DNA of 8,843 bases, from assembly GCA_002493635.1 (NCBI GenBank), contig DKZL01000004.1:1-8843 (forward strand), written 5' to 3'. Below the pieces are notes generated by a model. The model was given only the letters and a program-made list of their open reading frames with translations, ran no database searches and was not told the origin of the DNA. Position 1 is the stretch's first letter. Each line of letters begins with the position of its first letter. Source of the stretch: Ruminococcaceae bacterium UBA7075. Its GTDB lineage: Bacteria > Bacillota > Clostridia > Oscillospirales > Acutalibacteraceae. Below are positions 6,183 to 8,843 of this stretch, in pieces. The position numbers and the translations under genes were made by a program.

Positions 6183-7216
6183 GATACAGAGTAGATGCAA
6201 GAATACAGGCTGAAAAAAGAGCTTTTTCGCATTATATGATTCCGAGATTTACCGAATTTAGAGTTGCTGAAACCGGCATTGATTATCAGACTGTTTGCAC
6301 AAAAATCTGTACGGATGAAATGCGAAATAATATGATTGTTAGTGATATTATAAAGGCAGTGATAAATAAAAGAAATCCAATAATTTTAACGGAGCGAAAG
6401 GAACACGCTGATTTGCTCGCAGGACTTATTAAAGACAAATGCGATAATTTATTTGTGCTAAGCGGCAAGGATAAGGCTAAAGACAAGAAGTTGAAATTAG
6501 GACAAATTAAAGCTGTTCCGAAGTCCGAAAATCTTGTGATTGTTGCAACGGGCAAATATGTTGGAGAAGGCTTTGATGAACCAAGACTTGATACGCTTTT
6601 TCTTGCAATGCCAATAGCGTGGAAAGGAACTCTTGCACAATATGCAGGTAGGTTGCACCGCAATTATGACGGGAAACAGGAGGTTTGCATTTACGATTAT
6701 GCAGATATTTTTATGCCAATGCTCGAAAGAATGTATCATAAAAGAGTAAAAGGATATGCAGAATTGGGTTATATAGTGAAATCTTCAGATGAAGAAGCGG
6801 AAGATATTATATTTGAAACAAATACCTACTCTGATAAATTTTATAATGATATACGAAGTGTTGTTAAGAAAATTATTATTTCGGCACCAAGGTTAAATAA
6901 ATATACGGTCAAGAAAATATTGAACGCAGTTAATGAAAATACAGAGATTAAAATCGTCACAAAAACCGAGAACAACGATATCCTCAGTGAGATATTGAGT
7001 TTAGATGAAAACAGTAACTGCGAATGTATTATGTATGATAATGTATTCCAAAACTTTGTTGTTATTGACAGACGAATTGTTTGGTACGGAAATATCAGTT
7101 TCTTGAGCTATAACTATTCAGATGCGAGTGCAATGAGATTTATCAACGAAAGTGTGGCATGTAGGCTATGGGATATTTATTCAAAAAAAGCTGATAACAC
7201 AGTAGCAAAGATTTAA
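6134..7216 (+). pseudogene. C-terminal half of a TOTE-type superfamily 2 helicase with a degenerate PLD-like domain
   Basis: Similarity begins in mid-protein at about 6134 (RQDGHHPIIF), upstream of the first ATG at 6164. It continues with QCGPIRYRVDA, which in intact relatives follows the DEAH lobe. Numbered from 6164, the second RecA lobe shows PIILTERKEHADLLAGLI (72-89), ATGKYVGEGFDEP (128-140) and QYAGRLHR (159-166, motif VI arginines). A C-terminal PLD-like region follows with VVIDRRIVWYGNISFLS (299-315). The H-x-K-x4-D site is degenerate: Phe295, Asn297, Asp302. Walker A, the DEAH box and any N-terminal primase domain are absent, so it cannot be an ATP-driven helicase. No ribosome-binding site precedes 6164. 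From memory, such helicases belong to TOTE conflict systems; the exact family should be treated as probable. Confidence 0.8.
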
Positions 7217-7345
7217 AATTATCGCATATATAAAGAGCTAAATCTGAATCCCGGAAATGTAAATGCATTTTTTAAAAACGAAGATACAAGCAAAGTAAGT
7301 TTGGAAACTGCAAGAAAAATATTAGCGTTTGTTAATGAATACTAA
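7217..7345 (+). pseudogene. 42-codon HTH-like remnant in frame after the helicase stop
   Basis: Immediately after the TAA at 7214-7216 the same frame reads 42 codons to a TAA at 7343-7345. The peptide contains YRIYKELNLNPGNVNAFF and SKVSLETARKILAFVNEY. This resembles the small XRE-like helix-turn-helix segments found at the C-terminus of many Firmicute proteins. It has no start codon or ribosome-binding site of its own. It may be the 3' end of a deleted gene, or a former C-terminal domain of the helicase cut off by the TAA. The composition and helix pattern look protein-like, but the family is not certain. Confidence 0.55.
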
Positions 7346-7390
7346 TATGAAAATCAAAACGATTTGACTTCAAAAAAAGGGGGCAATGCG

Positions 7391-7972
7391 TTGGAAAAAA
7401 CAGATAAGCCTGTTAATAACACTCAGTATAAAACAGTAAAGCTTGTCAGTGGTTATGTGTATGAATTTGATTACGATAAAATCATTGGATATTGCCATTA
7501 TAAAATTCATTATGGTGGCATAACACGGGATATATTAAAAAAGCATGAATGTGTTTCAAAGCAATGCAAATACTTTGAAAAATATGAGGACTCGCCTTAC
7601 TGGTTAAGAGTTAAGCAGAATATTGAAAGAAAAGCATTGCGAAAAGAGATAAAGAAAAATATTGCCGCAAATAAAGCCGCAAGACAGGCGAAAATATTAG
7701 ATGAGTACGAACAGATAAGGCAGGAAGCACAGCTTATTGCGAATAATAATGATTATAACATTATTATAACGAGGGTAATTCCGTCACCGATAAAAAACGG
7801 GTTTAAGTACATAGTCAATTATGTGTCTGATGCCAATTATGGTGATTGGTATACATATCGCGAATTAGCAACAGAACTTGGAAAAAGGTTTCATTGTAAA
7901 TTTAAACTTAGTCATGTTCGGTTGCCCGACGGAAGATATATGATAATCGACGAGTGGATAGATAGAGTTTAA
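7391..7972 (+). CDS. Hypothetical 193-residue protein with Cys/His cluster and central coiled coil
   Basis: I do not recognise this protein. The chosen start is TTG at 7391, because aaagggggc (7376-7384) sits about 7 nt upstream. An earlier in-frame TTG at 7364 would add nine residues across that site and has no ribosome-binding site. The N-terminal third holds a beta-rich segment and a Cys/His group (Cys35, His36, His40, His52, Cys54, Cys59) followed by KYFEKYEDSPYW (60-71), which could bind a metal. A charged Lys/Glu-rich stretch (about 74-118) predicts a helix or coiled coil. The C-terminal part is mixed, ending in DGRYMIIDEWIDRV. There is no signal peptide or membrane segment. It follows the helicase remnants by 45 nt, without an obvious promoter of its own. 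It may be an orphaned member of the lost locus. Confidence 0.75.
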   Translation: MEKTDKPVNNTQYKTVKLVSGYVYEFDYDKIIGYCHYKIHYGGITRDILKKHECVSKQCKYFEKYEDSPYWLRVKQNIERKALRKEIKKNIAANKAARQAKILDEYEQIRQEAQLIANNNDYNIIITRVIPSPIKNGFKYIVNYVSDANYGDWYTYRELATELGKRFHCKFKLSHVRLPDGRYMIIDEWIDRV

Positions 7973-8008
7973 AAATCGCAAAAATAGGCTGGTAAATTCT
8001 CTGTTTTA

Positions 8009-8033
8009 TGCGGCAACAAGTATGTTAGAACCA
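8009..8033 (+). repeat. Degenerate copy of the Schlafen-gene linker segment (4129-4153)
   Basis: These 25 bases match 4129-4153 at 21 positions without gaps. The matching frame gives AATSMLEP, against AATSMVGP in the Schlafen protein, and then runs to a TAA at 8049-8051. One substitution is synonymous. It may be the 3' scrap of a second AlbA_2-type gene. It sits in the gap after the hypothetical gene at 7391-7972. Confidence 0.4.
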
Positions 8034-8034
8034 G

Positions 8035-8075
8035 TTAAGAATTGTGTTTAATTCGCGATTCTTAATTTATTATAC
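8035..8075 (+). terminator. Weak hairpin, possible terminator of the upstream hypothetical gene
   Basis: TTAAGAAT (8035-8042) and ATTCTTAA (8058-8065) form an 8-bp AT-rich stem with a 15-nt loop, followed by tttattatac. The stem is weak and the T-tract is interrupted, so it is only a possible terminator or pause site. Confidence 0.3.
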
Positions 8076-8154
8076 ATTAATAACTGAATTGTTCTATGTT
8101 TTTAGACCTTCGAAGATAATGTTTCGTAAAGCAAAACATACACTTGTTCAAAGT

Positions 8155-8215
8155 AAAATAAGCACCTATAACCAATGGGAATTTTATATTCTCAGAGATT
8201 ATAGGTGCTTATTTT
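8155..8215. terminator. Bidirectional terminator between convergent genes
   Basis: A perfect 17-bp stem, 8155-8171 with 8199-8215 (core AAGCACCTATAA / TTATAGGTGCTT), encloses a 27-nt loop. The A-rich start and T-rich end of the stem supply a U-tract on either strand. It lies between the plus-strand gene ending at 7972 and the minus-strand XRE gene ending at 8262, as expected for a shared terminator. Confidence 0.85.
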
Positions 8216-8261
8216 ATTATGTCAGATTATGATATACATAAATTGTATACTACGCCGAATA

Positions 8262-8591
8262 TCATTCACATAGATTTATACATTCGTCAATTATTTTTTC
8301 TATTGACCGTACTTGTGAAGAGGATGCATTTTTCAGCTTGTCAGAAATTATAGATAAATCCTTGTCTATAATTTCGCCTGTAAGGAGATAATCGGCACTT
8401 ACTCCGAGTGCTATGCTGATTTTCAACAGATTTTCGGGACGGAGAGCTTTTGTTCCTCTCTCAGCAGTAGATAGAAGTTGAGGAGAAACTTCAGCTAATT
8501 CTGCTAATTCTTCTTGTGAAAGTTTCATATCTTTTCTGCGTTCAGAAATTCGTTTTCCCATCTCTTTAAGTAAACTATCATTGCTACTCAT
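8262..8591 (-). CDS. XRE-family helix-turn-helix transcriptional regulator
   Basis: This 109-residue cytosolic DNA-binding protein has a Cro/CI-type HTH at residues 12-70. ISERRKDMKLSQEELAELA is followed by the turn and recognition helix around VSPQLLSTAERG, then the typical LLKISIALGVSADYLLTGE ending. The remaining 35 or so residues form a short helical tail without a peptidase or toxin domain, so this is probably a simple repressor. The start at 8591 is supported by AGGAGG (complement of 8599-8604), 7 nt upstream. The stop is TGA. Repeated CTATAGT and TAGAATA motifs in its promoter region suggest autoregulation (inference). It converges on the hypothetical gene at 7391-7972 and shares the 8155-8215 terminator. 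Such regulators often belong to prophages or conjugative elements, but no integrase is in the window. Confidence 0.93.
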   Translation of the reverse strand: MSSNDSLLKEMGKRISERRKDMKLSQEELAELAEVSPQLLSTAERGTKALRPENLLKISIALGVSADYLLTGEIIDKDLSIISDKLKNASSSQVRSIEKIIDECINLCE

Positions 8592-8619
8592 ATGCTATCC
8601 TCCTATTGCTATTGTAGAT

Positions 8620-8682
8620 ATTATATGTGCTATAGTTGATTTTTATAAGCGTCTATAGTAGAATAATATCGTTCATAGAATA
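8620..8682 (-). promoter_or_regulatory. Promoter/operator region of the XRE gene
   Basis: On the minus strand a perfect TATAAT (8620-8625) is followed upstream, at 17-18 bp, by only a weak -35 box (TTATAA near 8643-8648), suggesting activation or low strength. CTATAGT occurs at 8630-8636, inside the promoter spacer, and at 8653-8659, just upstream of the -35. TCTATAGTAGA (8652-8662) is a TCTA-N3-TAGA dyad. TAGAATA repeats at 8659-8665 and 8676-8682, 17 bp apart. These are candidate sites for the XRE protein itself. Confidence 0.5.
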
Positions 8683-8770
8683 GTAAACGGAAGTTTTTAC
8701 TTTCTTATGCGGATTAAAATTTAGCTTAAAATACGGGTTAGGGACTTATTAAATAAGATGAACACTGTTA

Positions 8771-8809
8771 TTGCAAAAAACAAAAGCAAGCACCGAAGAT
8801 GCTTGCTTT
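8771..8809 (-). terminator. Rho-independent terminator of a minus-strand transcript entering from the right
   Basis: AAAGCAAGCA (8783-8792) and TGCTTGCTTT (8800-8809) form a 10-bp stem. On the minus strand the loop contains CTTCGG, a UUCG-type stable tetraloop, and the stem is followed by a U-rich run (complement of 8771-8782). It should end a leftward gene lying beyond 8843. Confidence 0.85.
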
Positions 8810-8822
8810 AGAGAAAATTTAT

Positions 8823-8843
8823 CGCAAAGTACTTCCCTTTGCG
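8823..8843. repeat. Short inverted repeat at the right edge
   Basis: CGCAAAG (8823-8829) and CTTTGCG (8837-8843) form a 7-bp stem with a 7-nt loop at the window end. It may extend beyond 8843. It lies just upstream, in minus-strand sense, of the terminator at 8771-8809 and may belong to the 3' end of the same transcript. Confidence 0.4.

Noticed and set aside
6286..6663. 125-codon minus-strand frame
   Set aside because: It lies opposite the clear helicase remnant and has no support of its own.
6164..7216. The helicase segment as a complete functional helicase starting at 6164
   Set aside because: Similarity begins upstream of the ATG, Walker A and the DEAH box are absent, and no ribosome-binding site precedes it.
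8044..8232. 62-codon plus-strand frame
   Set aside because: It contains the whole 17-bp-stem terminator at 8155-8215, lacks a ribosome-binding site and has no recognisable protein character.

Overview
The window looks like an accessory region of an AT-rich, endospore-forming member of the Clostridia, probably of the Ruminococcus/Oscillospiraceae type. The support is an alpha/beta-type small acid-soluble spore protein gene, strong Shine-Dalgarno sites (AGGAGG-like), SigA-type promoters and U-tailed hairpin terminators. The genus is a guess; spore-former is well supported.

Layout from left to right. Positions 31-284 hold a small non-coding element with diverged inverted ends (34-57 and 256-279) around a perfect 27-bp inverted repeat whose arms are themselves palindromic. 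Next come a low-molecular-weight tyrosine phosphatase (479-946) and a DUF5131 (phage Gp37/Gp68-like, three-Cys motif) protein (1080-1820). The DUF5131 reading frame continues past an in-frame TAG into a six-cysteine tail ending at 1961. A spore SASP gene (2364-2627) follows with its own terminator, then a complete Schlafen/AlbA_2 plus GHKL-type ATPase regulator (2960-4411) with a textbook promoter and terminator.

From 4412 to about 7350 the DNA reads as a decayed helicase/defence-type locus. A recQ gene keeps a good promoter and a candidate operator, but it has ACG where the start codon belongs and an in-frame TAG at codon 96. Just after its zinc-binding cysteines, at about 6131-6143, it is cut off and joined in another frame to the back half of a second, TOTE-type superfamily 2 helicase with a PLD-like C-terminal domain. 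A 42-codon HTH-like remnant follows in frame. I read this as deletion between two co-oriented helicase genes plus point decay.

Beyond it lie an unrecognised 193-residue protein (7391-7972), a 25-bp echo of the Schlafen-gene linker (8009-8033), a 17-bp-stem bidirectional terminator (8155-8215), and a convergent XRE-family regulator on the minus strand (8262-8591) with repeated motifs in its promoter region. The right end carries the terminator of a minus-strand transcript that enters from outside the window.

The phosphatase, SASP, Schlafen/ATPase and XRE genes look intact and independently transcribed. The most unusual points are the two in-frame TAG codons in recognisable genes (decay favoured, recoding not excluded), the recQ/helicase junction, and the nested-palindrome element.
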